Assembly (NCBI RefSeq): GCF_021735935.1
Contig: NZ_WMDZ01000001.1
Span: 2,418,001 to 2,482,000 of the forward strand
Direction: 5' to 3'
DNA length: 64,000 bases
DNA from: Sulfitobacter sp. M39
GTDB lineage: Bacteria; Pseudomonadota; Alphaproteobacteria; Rhodobacterales; Rhodobacteraceae
The position numbers were made by a program, and so were the translations under genes. The notes below the pieces were generated by a model. It did no database searches, was not told the origin of the DNA, and saw nothing but the letters and a program-made list of their open reading frames with translations. This document shows, piece after piece, positions 18,198 to 28,330 of the stretch (positions are counted from its first letter, which is position 1; every line of letters begins with the position of its first letter).

Positions 18198-18971
18198 CTA
18201 AGCGGTATCCTTGTTATAGTTATAAATCACGGTCAGGCCGTGCATCGTCAAATCATCTTGGTATGCATCAAACAGATCGACTGTCTGTTGAAAGAGCGGG
18301 GCCAGCCCGCCTGTGGCAATCACGCGCATTTCGCGGCCGCGCTCAGCCTTTATTCGGGCACATATCTCACGGACGAGGCCAACATAACCCCAAAAAATGC
18401 CCGATTGTATGCAAGAGACGGTATTTGTACCAATCACCGCCTGTGGTTTCGAGATGTCTACATGAGGTAAGGCCGCTGCAGCGTTATGCAATGCCTCAAG
18501 GCTCAGGTTTACACCAGGGGCAATCACCCCGCCGATATAGGCCCCATCCGTATCGACCACATCAAAGGTCGTCGCCGTGCCGAAATCGACAATAATCAGA
18601 TCACCGCCATAAAGATCATGCCCCGCCACCGTGTTGACCAGACGGTCAGGCCCGACGGCGGTGCCTTCGTCAACGCGGACATCCACCGGCAGCAGGCAAT
18701 CGGGTTTGCCCACCACAATGGGACGCGTGTTGAAATAGCGGTCCGCCAGAACGCGCAGGTTGAACACCACCCGCGGCACGGTCGAGCTGATGATGACATC
18801 GGTGATATCTGCCTCGACGCCCTGAAACTTCATCAAGGTGCTGAGCCAGACGTAATATTGGTCAGAGGTACGCTGCCATTCGGTAGAGGTCCGCCACGTC
18901 CCGAGGAACCGCGCCCCGTCCCAGATCGAAAAGACTGTATTGGTGTTTCCGCAGTCAATCGCCAACAGCAT
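18198..18971 (-). CDS. coaX: type III pantothenate kinase
   Basis: A 257-residue enzyme catalysing the first step of coenzyme A synthesis (pantothenate to 4'-phosphopantothenate). MLLAIDCGNTNTVFSIWDG is the N-terminal phosphate-binding strand of the ASKHA fold. GPDRLVN and DFGTATTFDVV are the other family motifs. It lies between birA (21 bases away) and rnj (4 bases away), an order often seen at the end of alphaproteobacterial nuo operons. Confidence 0.96.
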   Translation of the reverse strand: MLLAIDCGNTNTVFSIWDGARFLGTWRTSTEWQRTSDQYYVWLSTLMKFQGVEADITDVIISSTVPRVVFNLRVLADRYFNTRPIVVGKPDCLLPVDVRVDEGTAVGPDRLVNTVAGHDLYGGDLIIVDFGTATTFDVVDTDGAYIGGVIAPGVNLSLEALHNAAAALPHVDISKPQAVIGTNTVSCIQSGIFWGYVGLVREICARIKAERGREMRVIATGGLAPLFQQTVDLFDAYQDDLTMHGLTVIYNYNKDTA

Positions 18972-18992
18972 GGCACATCCCTCCGCTCGCGC

Positions 18993-19784
18993 TTAGAAAA
19001 ATACATCCGCCGCAGTGATGGGCACGCGGCCTTTGGGGGTGCGCAGGATCAGGTTGCCCTGCGCGTCCACGTCTTCGAACACACCGCGGGTTTCTTCCTT
19101 CATGGTGCGTGCGACGATCTCTTCGCCCAACCGGGCGGCATGGGACAACCACGCGGTACGGATGGGGGCAAACCCATAGGTCTGGAACTGGGTTTCCAGC
19201 TGCGCGTATTCCGCCGCCAGCGCATCCAAAAAGACCTCGGGCGGGACCACCTTGCCGGTCTCTGCTACGACGGAAACGGGGCGTAGGGCCCCTGCTTCGA
19301 CCTGATCGGCACCGGGCGCATGGGCAAGGTTCACCCCGATCCCGATGGCCAGAAAATCTCCGATGCTTTCCAGCAGGATGCCCGCGACCTTACCGCCATT
19401 CAGCAACACGTCGTTGGGCCACTTGAGGGTGAAGGCCCCCTCGTCCCGCGTGGTGGCGACAAAGGCACGGCGCAGAGCAAGCGAAGCGACAAAGCTGCGC
19501 AGCGCAGCAGTCGAGGGGCTTTCGGACCGGCGCATCATCAGCGTCGCAGCAAAGTTGCCCCGTGGCGTGGCCCAGGACCGCCCGCGCCGACCGCGAGCGG
19601 CAGTCTGCTCCTGCGCGAGGATCCATGTGGACCCAGTCAGCTCGCCCGCTTGGCGTGCCGCCTCGCTCAGCGTGGAATCGACGCTGTCGAAAACCTGCCG
19701 CCCATAGCCGTCGGGCCAAGACGCGTTTTGCGCCTTGGCCCCCGTTGCTTCCATACCGGAAGCGCCATTGTTCACCGATGTCAC
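18993..19784 (-). CDS. birA: biotin--[acetyl-CoA-carboxylase] ligase, short form
   Basis: A 263-residue biotin protein ligase. The biotin-binding loop RGRRGR is at 64-69, the catalytic KWPND follows near 143, and a small C-terminal domain ends the protein. There is no N-terminal helix-turn-helix, so unlike E. coli BirA it should not act as a repressor. It starts 7 bases after nuoN. Biotin acceptors in this window include the methylcrotonyl-CoA carboxylase alpha subunit. An internal ATG ten codons in is an alternative start. Confidence 0.93.
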   Translation of the reverse strand: MTSVNNGASGMEATGAKAQNASWPDGYGRQVFDSVDSTLSEAARQAGELTGSTWILAQEQTAARGRRGRSWATPRGNFAATLMMRRSESPSTAALRSFVASLALRRAFVATTRDEGAFTLKWPNDVLLNGGKVAGILLESIGDFLAIGIGVNLAHAPGADQVEAGALRPVSVVAETGKVVPPEVFLDALAAEYAQLETQFQTYGFAPIRTAWLSHAARLGEEIVARTMKEETRGVFEDVDAQGNLILRTPKGRVPITAADVFF

Positions 19785-19791
19785 CGGCGGA

Positions 19792-21237
19792 TCAGTTGAT
19801 CAGCGTCGCCGCTGCAGAGATCGCAGCAGTTTCGACGCCAAACATGTTCAGGATACCCACGACCATGATCACGGCAGAGGCAACAACGAACCCCGACAAT
19901 AGGCTGCTTTTGCCTTCGTCCAGACGGTCATCGCCTTCGGCACCGAAATACATCAGGAAAACGATACGCAGGTAATAATAGGCACCGATGGCCGAGGCGA
20001 CCGCACTGGCGACAACCAGCCAGACCAGCCCGGCATCCACACCCGCCTGCCAGACACCCAGCTTGGCGAAGAAGCCCAGCATTGGCGGCACACCAGCAAG
20101 CGAGAACAGCAAAACCAGCATCGCCAGCGCCTTACCTGGCGCGCGTTTGGAATACATGTTCAACGCCGAGATATCGGTGACCGGCTGGCCGTCTTTCTCC
20201 ATCCCGAGGATGAAGGCGAAGGTGCCGATGTTCATGGTCACGTAGATCGCCAGATAGACCAGCATGGATTTGACACCCAGCTCGGTTCCGGCGGCAAGGC
20301 CGATCAGCGCATAGCCCATGTGGGCGATCGAGGAATAGGCCATCAGGCGTTTGATGTTGGTCTGACCAATCGCGGCGACGGCACCAAGGAACATGGACAG
20401 GACCGATAGCAGCGCGACGATCTGGCTCCAGTCGGCAACAGCATTGCCAAAGGCGTCATGCAGTACGCGGGCAAACAGCGCCATCGCGGCAACCTTGGGG
20501 GCTGTGGCGAAGAAGGCTGTAACCGGCGTCGGTGCGCCCTCGTAGACGTCGGGCGTCCACATGTGAAACGGCACAGCCGAAACCTTGAACGCCAGACCGG
20601 AGACGACAAAGACGATCCCGAGCAACAGGCCGATCGATGTCTGCCCTGCGCTCGCAAGGCTCATGACGCCTGCGAATTGCGTAGTACCGGCGTAGCCATA
20701 GACCAGCGACACACCGTACAGCAGCAAACCCGAGGACAAAGCGCCCAGAACGAAATACTTCAGACCCGCTTCGGTCGATTTCACGCTGTCACGACGCAGG
20801 GAGGCGACGACGTAAAGCGCCAGCGATTGCAGTTCGAGGCCCATGTAAAGGGTCATCAGGTCGCCTGCGCTGACCATCATCATCATGCCGACAACGCTCA
20901 GCGCGATCAGCACCGGATATTCAAACCGCAGCAGCCCGCGCTTTTTCATGTAGGCTTCGGACATCGCGAGCACCGCCGCCGCACTGAGCAGCATGGTGAC
21001 CTTGGCGAAACGGGCAAAGCTGTCTTCGACAAACAGACCGTTAAAGGCGATGCGCGTGGTGCCACCGCTGGTCATACCGATCCAGATCGCCAGCAGCGTC
21101 ATCACAATTGCCGTGGCCCAGACGATCACCCCCGCGGCGGCGTCCTTGTTGGTGTAAACCGCCCCAAGCAGTGCCAGGATCGCGAAAAGCGCCAGCAGGA
21201 TTTCGGGCAGGATGACATTCAGATCAGCGGAAATCAT
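19792..21237 (-). CDS. nuoN: NADH-quinone oxidoreductase subunit N
   Basis: This 481-residue antiporter-like membrane subunit of complex I has about 14 membrane helices. The [13 protein letters not shown] (conserved Glu in the fifth helix) and [18 protein letters not shown] (the Lys-bearing region lies nearby) segments are typical of NuoN. It forms one of the proton channels. It is 11 bases after nuoM and last of the nuo subunits. Confidence 0.97.
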   Translation of the reverse strand: MISADLNVILPEILLALFAILALLGAVYTNKDAAAGVIVWATAIVMTLLAIWIGMTSGGTTRIAFNGLFVEDSFARFAKVTMLLSAAAVLAMSEAYMKKRGLLRFEYPVLIALSVVGMMMMVSAGDLMTLYMGLELQSLALYVVASLRRDSVKSTEAGLKYFVLGALSSGLLLYGVSLVYGYAGTTQFAGVMSLASAGQTSIGLLLGIVFVVSGLAFKVSAVPFHMWTPDVYEGAPTPVTAFFATAPKVAAMALFARVLHDAFGNAVADWSQIVALLSVLSMFLGAVAAIGQTNIKRLMAYSSIAHMGYALIGLAAGTELGVKSMLVYLAIYVTMNIGTFAFILGMEKDGQPVTDISALNMYSKRAPGKALAMLVLLFSLAGVPPMLGFFAKLGVWQAGVDAGLVWLVVASAVASAIGAYYYLRIVFLMYFGAEGDDRLDEGKSSLLSGFVVASAVIMVVGILNMFGVETAAISAAATLIN

Positions 21238-21248
21238 CGCGCGGTCCT

Positions 21249-22805
21249 TTATTCTGAGGCCGTCTGGACAGCGGCACCTGCCGCCTCCAGGGCCGTATCA
21301 TAGCTATCAACAAGGGCGGCAACCGACGGCCCGATCATGTCGAGCACCAGCGCCGGGTAGACACCCAACAGCAACGTCATCGCCACCAGCGGGGCAAATA
21401 TCCAGCGTTCGCGGCGCGACATATCGGTGATGGTGCGCAGGCTTTCCTTGATCAGATCGCCCATCACCACGCGGCGATAGAGCCACAGCGCATAGGCCGC
21501 CGAGAAGATCACCCCGGAGGTCGCAACCGCCGCGACCCAAGTGTTCACCTGGAACGTGCCCATGAGCGTCAGGAATTCCCCGACAAAGCCCGATGTCCCC
21601 GGCAGACCGACGTTGGCCATAGTGAAGAACATGAACACCAGCGCATAGGCCGGCATCCGGTTCACCAGACCGCCATAGGCGTCAATCTCGCGGGTGTGCA
21701 TCCGGTCATAGATCACGCCGACACACAGGAACAACGCCGCCGAGATGAAGCCGTGGCTGATCATCTGAAAGATCGCGCCATCCAGCCCCTGCTGGTTAAA
21801 GGTAAAGATACCCATGGTCACGAAACCCATATGCGCGACCGAGGAATAGGCAATGAGCTTTTTCATGTCTTCCTGCACCAGCGCCACCAGCGAGGTATAG
21901 ACAATCGCGATCGCCGACATCCACAGCACCAGCGGGGCCATCACATCTGCCCCCACAGGGAACATCGGCACCGAGAAGCGCAAGAAGCCGTAGCCGCCCA
22001 TTTTCAACAGGATCGCCGCCAGCACCACGGAACCGGCTGTCGGTGCCTGCACGTGTGCGTCAGGCAACCAAGTGTGCACCGGCCACATCGGCATTTTCAC
22101 CGCGAAGCTGGCAAAGAACGCCAGGAACATCATGGTTTGCAGCCCGCCGACCACAGTGATCCCCGCAATCGAGAAGCTGTCGGAGGCAAAGGTATGGGTC
22201 AGCAAGCTGACCTCGCAGCCGCCGATACAGGTCGTGCCGGCATCCGCATACATCATCACCATCGCCACCAGCATCAGGACGGACCCGAGGAAGGTGTAGA
22301 GGAAGAACTTGAACGAAGCGTAAATGCGGTTCGCCCCGCCCCAGATGCCGATGATCAGGAACATCGGGATCAGACCTGCTTCGAAGAAAAGGTAGAAGAG
22401 CACCAGATCCAGCGCCATGAAAACGCCCAGCATCAGCGTTTCCAGCAGCAGGAAGGCGATCATATATTCCTTGACCCGCGTCTCTACGTTCCAGCTGGCG
22501 GCAATGACCAGTGGCATCATAAACGTGGTCAGCATCACGAACAGGATCGAAATCCCGTCAACGCCCAGACGGTATTTCAGGCCCATCAACCACTGCGCCT
22601 CGTCAACGAACTGGAACCCGGTGTTGGACGGGTCGAAGTCGAACAGGATGAACAGCGAGATCAGGAAGGTGACCGTCGTGGTGATCAGTGCGAGCCACTT
22701 TGCATTGCGCCCCGCTGCGGCGTCATCGCCCCGCAGGAACACAGCCAGAATAAGCGCCGCAAAGCTGGGCATGAAGGTAATGATGGAAAGCAAGTGATGA
22801 TCCAT
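21249..22805 (-). CDS. nuoM: NADH-quinone oxidoreductase subunit M
   Basis: A 518-residue antiporter-like membrane subunit. The segments [21 protein letters not shown] (key Glu) and [19 protein letters not shown] are the expected NuoM signatures, followed by AHMGFVTMG and a long C-terminal helical region. The ATG overlaps the nuoL stop by one base (TAATG), so the two are translationally coupled. Confidence 0.97.
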   Translation of the reverse strand: MDHHLLSIITFMPSFAALILAVFLRGDDAAAGRNAKWLALITTTVTFLISLFILFDFDPSNTGFQFVDEAQWLMGLKYRLGVDGISILFVMLTTFMMPLVIAASWNVETRVKEYMIAFLLLETLMLGVFMALDLVLFYLFFEAGLIPMFLIIGIWGGANRIYASFKFFLYTFLGSVLMLVAMVMMYADAGTTCIGGCEVSLLTHTFASDSFSIAGITVVGGLQTMMFLAFFASFAVKMPMWPVHTWLPDAHVQAPTAGSVVLAAILLKMGGYGFLRFSVPMFPVGADVMAPLVLWMSAIAIVYTSLVALVQEDMKKLIAYSSVAHMGFVTMGIFTFNQQGLDGAIFQMISHGFISAALFLCVGVIYDRMHTREIDAYGGLVNRMPAYALVFMFFTMANVGLPGTSGFVGEFLTLMGTFQVNTWVAAVATSGVIFSAAYALWLYRRVVMGDLIKESLRTITDMSRRERWIFAPLVAMTLLLGVYPALVLDMIGPSVAALVDSYDTALEAAGAAVQTASE

Positions 22806-24916
22806 TAGTGTGCCCCCCCGCTCATCGTCATCCAGGTCACAAGGACCGCGATGCCGATCACCATGGCAAAGGCGTAGGTAAAGATATAGCCGGACTGCGC
22901 GCGCCCTGCCAGACGGGTGAGGAACGGGATGATCCCCATAGCGACACCGTTCAGCGTGCCGTCGATCACATTGCCGTCCCCGCGCTTCCAGAGGAAGCGA
23001 CCGATGGCCATCGCGGGTTTGACGAAGATCACGTTATAAAGCTCGTCAAAATACCACTTGTTCAGCAAGAACAGATAAAGCGGCCGTTGGTTCGCGGCCA
23101 GACGCGACGGCAGGGTCGGGCTCCAGATGTAGAACCACAGGGCCATCACAAGGCCAAAGACCATCGCGATGAAGGGGCTGACCTTGACCCAAGCCGGTGC
23201 GGCGTGCGCGTCGTCCAGAACGTGGTTGTCGGGTGCGATATACAATGCCCCCTCGCCCGGTGCACCGGCGAAGGCGGGACCGTGGTGACCGGCATCGGCA
23301 CCGTGGTCGTCTTCGGCGTGATCCCCTGCGTCGGCGTGGCTGTCTTCGGCCCCTTCAACATGGGTTTCACCACCGGCGGCCATCTCGGCCATGGGGATGC
23401 CATAGAACTCGCCCACATCCTCGGCGTGGCCAAAGAAGCTGTTGTACCAAATCATACCCGCAAAGATCGCGCCAAGGCTCAGCACGCCAAGCGGCACCAG
23501 CATGACCATCGGGCTTTCATGTGCGTGGTCATGGGTATGTTTGTCGCCGCGCGCCTTGCCAAAGAAGGTAAGGAACATCAGGCGCCAGCTATAGAAGCTT
23601 GTCATCGCAGCCGCGATCACCAGCATCCAGAAGCCATACATGGACCCGCCGCCCCAGGCGCTTTCGATGATCGCATCCTTGGACAGGAAGCCTGCGAAGC
23701 CAAAATGCGTCAACGGAATACCGACACCGGTAATGGCCAGCGTACCGATCATCATCGCCCAAAACGTATAGGGGATTTTCTTACGCAGCGCGCCATAATT
23801 ACGCATGTCCTGCTCGTGGTGCATCGCGTGGATCACCGACCCTGCCCCCAAGAACAACATCGCCTTAAAGAACGCGTGGGTGAACAGGTGGAACATCGCG
23901 GCAGAATACATGCCAACGCCAGCGGCCACGAACATATAGCCAAGCTGCGACATGGTCGAATAGGCGATGACGCGTTTGATGTCGTTCTGCACCAGACCAA
24001 TGGTCGCGGCGACAAATGCGGTGGTGGCCCCAAGGAAGGTGACGAATGTCATCGCCTCGGGGGCGACCTCCATCAACGGGGACATGCGGCAGACAAGGAA
24101 AACACCGGCCGTCACCATCGTCGCGGCGTGGATCAGCGCCGACACGGGCGTCGGGCCTTCCATCGCGTCGGGCAACCATGTGTGCAGGAAGAGCTGTGCC
24201 GATTTACCCATCGCACCGATAAACAGCAGGATCGCGATCAGGTTCGCGGCGTTCCAGTCAGCCCAAAGGAAACCAACGGTTGTCTCCGCCAGTTCGGGTG
24301 TTGCGGCGAAGACATCGTCGAACTTGATCGAGTCGGTCAGATAGAACAGGCCAAAGATACCAAGCGCAAAGCCGAAGTCACCGACACGGTTAACCACAAA
24401 CGCCTTGATCGCCGCCGCATTCGCCGAAGGCTTCTTATAGTAGAAGCCGATCAGCAGATAGGATGCGACGCCCACGCCTTCCCAGCCAAAGAACATCTGC
24501 ACAAGGTTGTCAGATGTCACCAGCATCAGCATCGCGAAGGTGAAGAACGACAGATAGGCGAAGAAACGGGCGCGATAGGGCTCCGCATCCGAGAAATTCT
24601 CGTCATGGGCCATGTAGCCGAAGGAATAGAGGTGCACGAGGCTGGAGACCGTGGTGATCACGATCAGCATGATCGCGGTCAGCCGGTCCAGACGGATCGC
24701 CCAATCGGTCGACAGGCTGCCGCTTTCGATCCAGCGCAGGATCTGGATGTGCTGTGTTTCACCGTCAAACGAAAGGAAGACGATCCAGCTTAGCAGCGCC
24801 GCAAGGAACAGCATACCCGTTGCCACATACTGACCAGCTTTCTCGCCAATCAGCTTCCAGCCGAAACCACAGATCAATGCACCGACAAGTGGTGCGAAAA
24901 GAATGATCGTTTCCAT
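22805..24916 (-). CDS. nuoL: NADH-quinone oxidoreductase subunit L, with His/Asp-rich insert
   Basis: This 703-residue, distal antiporter-like subunit of complex I carries the long lateral helix at its C-terminus. The segments [20 protein letters not shown] and [31 protein letters not shown] are diagnostic. The protein is longer than E. coli NuoL (613). Much of the extra length is a hydrophilic loop at about 516-578 whose first 30 residues hold six His and about ten Asp/Glu. A smaller His-rich loop ([10 protein letters not shown]) lies before it. Confidence 0.97.
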   Translation of the reverse strand: METIILFAPLVGALICGFGWKLIGEKAGQYVATGMLFLAALLSWIVFLSFDGETQHIQILRWIESGSLSTDWAIRLDRLTAIMLIVITTVSSLVHLYSFGYMAHDENFSDAEPYRARFFAYLSFFTFAMLMLVTSDNLVQMFFGWEGVGVASYLLIGFYYKKPSANAAAIKAFVVNRVGDFGFALGIFGLFYLTDSIKFDDVFAATPELAETTVGFLWADWNAANLIAILLFIGAMGKSAQLFLHTWLPDAMEGPTPVSALIHAATMVTAGVFLVCRMSPLMEVAPEAMTFVTFLGATTAFVAATIGLVQNDIKRVIAYSTMSQLGYMFVAAGVGMYSAAMFHLFTHAFFKAMLFLGAGSVIHAMHHEQDMRNYGALRKKIPYTFWAMMIGTLAITGVGIPLTHFGFAGFLSKDAIIESAWGGGSMYGFWMLVIAAAMTSFYSWRLMFLTFFGKARGDKHTHDHAHESPMVMLVPLGVLSLGAIFAGMIWYNSFFGHAEDVGEFYGIPMAEMAAGGETHVEGAEDSHADAGDHAEDDHGADAGHHGPAFAGAPGEGALYIAPDNHVLDDAHAAPAWVKVSPFIAMVFGLVMALWFYIWSPTLPSRLAANQRPLYLFLLNKWYFDELYNVIFVKPAMAIGRFLWKRGDGNVIDGTLNGVAMGIIPFLTRLAGRAQSGYIFTYAFAMVIGIAVLVTWMTMSGGAH

Positions 24917-24920
24917 GATC

Positions 24921-25226
24921 TTAGCCCTTCATCACGTTGACATCTTCAACCGCGATCGTACCCCGATTGCGGAAGAAGCAGACCAGAATGGCCAGCCCGA
25001 TTGCGGCCTCGGCCGCAGCGACGGTCAGGACGAAGAGCGTGAACACCTGCCCCACCAAATCACCCAGATAATAGGAGAAGGCGACAAAGTTGATGTTCAC
25101 CGCCAAGAGCATAAGCTCGATCGACATCAACATGATGATGATGTTTTTGCGGTTCAGGAATAGCCCGAAAATGCCAATGACAAACAGCGTCGCCGCTACT
25201 GTCAGGTAATGTTCAATTCCGATCAT
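24921..25226 (-). CDS. nuoK: NADH-quinone oxidoreductase subunit K
   Basis: A 101-residue membrane subunit with three helices, carrying conserved Glu residues in [27 protein letters not shown] and in [13 protein letters not shown]. The length is typical. A GAGGG ribosome binding site lies 5 bases before the ATG. An 80-base leader with a hairpin separates it from the 23-residue ORF upstream. Confidence 0.97.
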   Translation of the reverse strand: MIGIEHYLTVAATLFVIGIFGLFLNRKNIIIMLMSIELMLLAVNINFVAFSYYLGDLVGQVFTLFVLTVAAAEAAIGLAILVCFFRNRGTIAVEDVNVMKG

Positions 25227-25276
25227 GTCGTCCCTCGGTTCTTTTGCCCGTTTTAGGCGTTCTTTAGTTCTTGTCG

Positions 25277-25294
25277 CGGGATGTTTCCATCCCG
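25277..25294 (-). promoter_or_regulatory. 7-bp hairpin with GAAA tetraloop ahead of nuoK
   Basis: On the mRNA the sequence is CGGGATG-GAAA-CATCCCG, a perfect stem capped by a GNRA loop. It lies in the 80 bases between the 23-codon ORF and nuoK. No T-run follows, so it is not a standard terminator. It may be an RNA-stability or protein-binding element. Confidence 0.55.
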
Positions 25295-25306
25295 ATCCCG
25301 TCGCAT

Positions 25307-25378
25307 CTAGAAAATGCTGTAGCCGCCCACGACCACGATCAAAACGACGACAAGCACCACAATTGTATTACGTGACAT
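25307..25378 (-). CDS. 23-residue membrane peptide between nuoJ and nuoK
   Basis: This small ORF lies in an otherwise unexplained 180-base gap. It encodes MSRNTIVV...GGYSIF: a short polar start with one Arg, about 15 nearly all Val/Leu/Ile residues, then GGYSIF. AAGGA lies 8 bases before the ATG, an ideal ribosome binding site. It starts 29 bases after the nuoJ stop. The composition predicts a single membrane helix, N-terminus in the cytoplasm. I do not recognise a named family. Function unknown; a small complex I accessory or assembly peptide is an inference from position only. Confidence 0.68.
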   Translation of the reverse strand: MSRNTIVVLVVVLIVVVGGYSIF

Positions 25379-25406
25379 GGATCATATCCTTGATGGGGCA
25401 GGCCGT

Positions 25407-26009
25407 TTAAAGGCCCTGCCCGGGTTTCACATCATTCAGTTTCATTGCCAGCTTCGGATCGCGCATCATCTGATCTACCACGTTCTGGCGTTTCACATCC
25501 GCACGGTGGCGCAGCGTCAGCACAATCGCCCCTACCATCGCGACCAGCAGGATCAGACCCGACAGCTGGAACAGCAGGAAGTATTGATCATAAAGGATCA
25601 GGCCCAATGCAGCGGTATTATGCACCTCGTCGGTGATCACCTGCGTGCGCAGCCCTTCGGCGGCAGAGTTCGCATCCCATGCGCCGAACGCCATCACGAA
25701 TTGCATCAGGATCACCAGACCGATCAGCAAGGCCAGCGGCATATAGCGCGCCATTTCGGCCTTGAGCTCGGCGAAATCGACATCAAGCATCATGACAACG
25801 AACAGGAACAGAACCGCGACCGCGCCGACATAGACAATGATCAGCAGCATCGCGACGAATTCGGCGTTCAGCAGCACGAAAAGCCCCGCCGCGCTGAGGA
25901 AGGACAGGATCAACCACAGCACCGAATGCACGGGGTTGCGGCTGATCACAGTGAACAGCCCGCCGGCGATCACGCTGATCGCGAAGAGGTAAAATGCGAA
26001 AACGCTCAT
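25407..26009 (-). CDS. nuoJ: NADH-quinone oxidoreductase subunit J
   Basis: A 200-residue membrane subunit with five helices. The segments [52 protein letters not shown] (the TM3 pi-bulge region) are strongly conserved in NuoJ/ND6. It overlaps the CMD-like gene by 4 bases (ATGA), so translation of the two is coupled. Confidence 0.97.
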   Translation of the reverse strand: MSVFAFYLFAISVIAGGLFTVISRNPVHSVLWLILSFLSAAGLFVLLNAEFVAMLLIIVYVGAVAVLFLFVVMMLDVDFAELKAEMARYMPLALLIGLVILMQFVMAFGAWDANSAAEGLRTQVITDEVHNTAALGLILYDQYFLLFQLSGLILLVAMVGAIVLTLRHRADVKRQNVVDQMMRDPKLAMKLNDVKPGQGL

Positions 26010-26407
26010 GCGTCACCTTCCTTGTCATCCAAAACACCCTGCGCAATCTCCATCGCGCGGGTCATGGCGGGGATGCCGGCGAAAACCGCCATCTGCCCGA
26101 TCGTCTCTATCACTTGCTGCTTGTGAGCCCCTGCCTCTACCGCGTGGATCACGGCCTGACGCAACGCCACGTCATTCTGGGCACCCTGCATGGTCAGCCC
26201 CGAAATCGTCAGCAACATCCGTGTTTTGGCATCCAACCCGTTGGGGTTCATCGTATTGCCAAAAAACGTCTCCATCATGTCTTTGGGCATCTTGCCCATC
26301 ATCGCCTCGAACCCTTTGGGAGAAAACGCATCCATTGCAGGAAAGGCTTTGGCCATATCCTGCATCTGACGCATCATCTCTTCGAAAGGGTTCTGGTTGT
26401 CGGTCAT
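26006..26407 (-). CDS. carboxymuconolactone decarboxylase-like protein inside the nuo operon
   Basis: A 133-residue protein. A Met-rich amphipathic N-terminal region (about 1-55) precedes a CMD-type all-helical domain with [55 protein letters not shown]. It has no Cys at all, so the CxxC redox centre of AhpD is absent and peroxidase activity is not expected. It overlaps both nuoI and nuoJ by 4 bases. That points to a role tied to complex I or to a conserved operon passenger; which one is unknown. Confidence 0.85.
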   Translation of the reverse strand: MTDNQNPFEEMMRQMQDMAKAFPAMDAFSPKGFEAMMGKMPKDMMETFFGNTMNPNGLDAKTRMLLTISGLTMQGAQNDVALRQAVIHAVEAGAHKQQVIETIGQMAVFAGIPAMTRAMEIAQGVLDDKEGDA

Positions 26408-26898
26408 CGGTACGGCGCGTCCAATTCGAGGTTGCGCGCGATTTCAGCTTCCCAGCGTTCGCCGTTGTCCAGCAGCTTGGCTTTGTCATAGAACAGCTCT
26501 TCGCGGGTCTCGGTCGAGAATTCAAAATTCGGCCCCTCGACAATCGCGTCAACCGGGCAGGCTTCCTGGCAGAAACCGCAGTAGATGCATTTGGTCATGT
26601 CGATGTCATAGCGCGTGGTGCGGCGGCTGCCGTCATCGCGCGGTTCCGCGTCGATCGTGATCGCCTGCGCCGGGCACACCGCTTCGCACAGTTTGCAGGC
26701 GATGCAACGCTCTTCCCCGTTGGGATAGCGGCGCAGGGCGTGCTCCCCACGGAATCGAGGGCTGAGCGGGCCCTTTTCATGCGGGTAGTTGATCGTCGCC
26801 TTGGGCTTGAACATATACTTAATGCCCAGCTTCAAGCCTTGATAGAAATCCTGCAGCAGGAAGTATTTCGCGTGACGGGTATAGTCGGTGTTAGCCAT
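26404..26898 (-). CDS. nuoI: NADH-quinone oxidoreductase subunit I
   Basis: A 164-residue peripheral-arm subunit holding two 4Fe-4S clusters (N6a, N6b). The two motifs are [12 protein letters not shown] and [12 protein letters not shown], each complete. The N-terminal amphipathic region anchors it to NuoH. It starts just after nuoH (1 base between them) and overlaps the CMD-like gene. Confidence 0.98.
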   Translation of the reverse strand: MANTDYTRHAKYFLLQDFYQGLKLGIKYMFKPKATINYPHEKGPLSPRFRGEHALRRYPNGEERCIACKLCEAVCPAQAITIDAEPRDDGSRRTTRYDIDMTKCIYCGFCQEACPVDAIVEGPNFEFSTETREELFYDKAKLLDNGERWEAEIARNLELDAPYR

Positions 26899-26899
26899 A

Positions 26900-27940
26900 T
26901 CAGCCCCCTACTGTCCAACGGGCATAGATACCCCAGAACCAATCGAATTTCGCGGCGAAGGATACGAAGACAACCCAGAACAGGCTGAACGGCAGGAACA
27001 CTTTCCATCCCAGACGCATCAGCTGGTCATAGCGGTACCGCGGGGTGATCGCCTTGACCAACGAGAAGAAGAAGAACACCAGCCCCATTTTGGCGACCAT
27101 CCAGAAGATACCGTCCGGCAAGCCGGGGATCGGCGACAGCCAACCGCCAAAGAACATCAGCGAGATCAGCGCGCACATCAGCACCACGGCGACCAGTTCA
27201 CCGATCATGAACAACAAGAAGGGCGTGGAAGAATATTCGACCTGATATCCGGCAACCAGTTCCGATTCCGCTTCGGGAAGGTCAAACGGCGGGCGGTTGG
27301 TTTCGGCCAGCGCCGAGATAAAGAATAGTATCAGCATCGGGAAGTGCGGTAGCCAGTACCAGTTCAGCAGACCGTAGTCGCCGCTTTGCGACAGCACGAT
27401 GTCCCCAAAGTTCAACGAGCCAGAGCTGATGACGACGCCGATGATGATCAGACCGATAGACACCTCGTAAGAGATCATTTGCGCGGCAGAGCGCAGCGAG
27501 CCCAGAAACGGGTATTTGGAGTTTGACGCCCACCCGCCCATGATCACGCCGTAGACTTCAAGCGACGAGATCGCGAAGACATAGAGGATCGCGACATTGA
27601 TGTTCGACAGAACCCAACCGTCGTTGAACGGGATCACCGCCCAGGCAACCAGCGCCATGACCAGTGTGACCATCGGTGCCATGAAGAACACGGCACGGTC
27701 CGCACCGGCGGGCACGACCACCTCTTTGACGATGTATTTCGCGAAATCCGCAAAGGATTGCAGCAGACCGTAGATGCCTACAACGTTCGGGCCGCGGCGC
27801 AGCTGTACCGACGCCCAGATTTTCCGGTCGGCGTACATCAGGAACGCAAGGGCAAGAAGCAGGGGAATCACAACAAGGAAAATCTGGCCAATAATCAGCA
27901 GGATCGTCCCCAGCGTGGTGTTGAAAAAGAAGTCAGCCAT
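26900..27940 (-). CDS. nuoH: NADH-quinone oxidoreductase subunit H
   Basis: A 346-residue membrane subunit that, with NuoB and NuoD, forms the quinone site. [29 protein letters not shown] and the loop [26 protein letters not shown] are the hallmark conserved segments. About eight helices are seen. The length is normal. Confidence 0.98.
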   Translation of the reverse strand: MADFFFNTTLGTILLIIGQIFLVVIPLLLALAFLMYADRKIWASVQLRRGPNVVGIYGLLQSFADFAKYIVKEVVVPAGADRAVFFMAPMVTLVMALVAWAVIPFNDGWVLSNINVAILYVFAISSLEVYGVIMGGWASNSKYPFLGSLRSAAQMISYEVSIGLIIIGVVISSGSLNFGDIVLSQSGDYGLLNWYWLPHFPMLILFFISALAETNRPPFDLPEAESELVAGYQVEYSSTPFLLFMIGELVAVVLMCALISLMFFGGWLSPIPGLPDGIFWMVAKMGLVFFFFSLVKAITPRYRYDQLMRLGWKVFLPFSLFWVVFVSFAAKFDWFWGIYARWTVGG

Positions 27941-27946
27941 AGGTCC

Positions 27947-28330
27947 TCACACCGTCGGTATGCCTTTTTCCATGCAGTTCTGCACGGTCACTTCAGCATC
28001 TATTGTCTTCAAGCCCGCAGGCAGGCTCGGCGAGATGGTGTAAACAGCATCTGCGTGCCAGACACCACCCTCGATCTCAACATTTGTACGCACGTGGCGG
28101 GCAAAACCAAAGCCCCGGATCAAAGTATAGCGCGCCGCGGCACATTCCGCGTATTCCGCTACATTCTCCGATGACTGCGCTTTGGTCATCGCCACGTCGA
28201 ACTGGACAAGATCCCCGTCCAGCAGTTTGGTTTCAACACCGCGATATTCGGGAATGAAGTCTTCGGCCATGGGTGCCTGCGTCTCGCAGGCACCCAGAAC
28301 CAAAGGCAACATCATCCCCAAAATCCTCAC
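27947..28330 (-). CDS. small predicted lipoprotein between nuoG and nuoH
   Basis: A 127-residue protein starting GTG in a GTGA overlap with the nuoG stop. Its signal ends LVLGAC, so it should be a lipoprotein. An ATG five codons in has a better-placed GAGGA (8 bases), but it would leave a 9-residue signal without a basic residue. The mature part has a few Cys (ECAAARY, QNCMEKG) that may form a disulphide. I do not recognise the family. Being encoded inside the nuo operon suggests an envelope partner or a passenger. Confidence 0.75.
   Translation of the reverse strand: MRILGMMLPLVLGACETQAPMAEDFIPEYRGVETKLLDGDLVQFDVAMTKAQSSENVAEYAECAAARYTLIRGFGFARHVRTNVEIEGGVWHADAVYTISPSLPAGLKTIDAEVTVQNCMEKGIPTV

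Noticed and set aside
16616-18595. A 659-codon plus-strand open frame, and similar long frames at 22808-24793 (661) and 28273-30576 (767)
   Set aside because: They lie opposite rnj/coaX, nuoL and nuoG. High third-position GC removes stop codons from the antisense frame; they show no family motifs.
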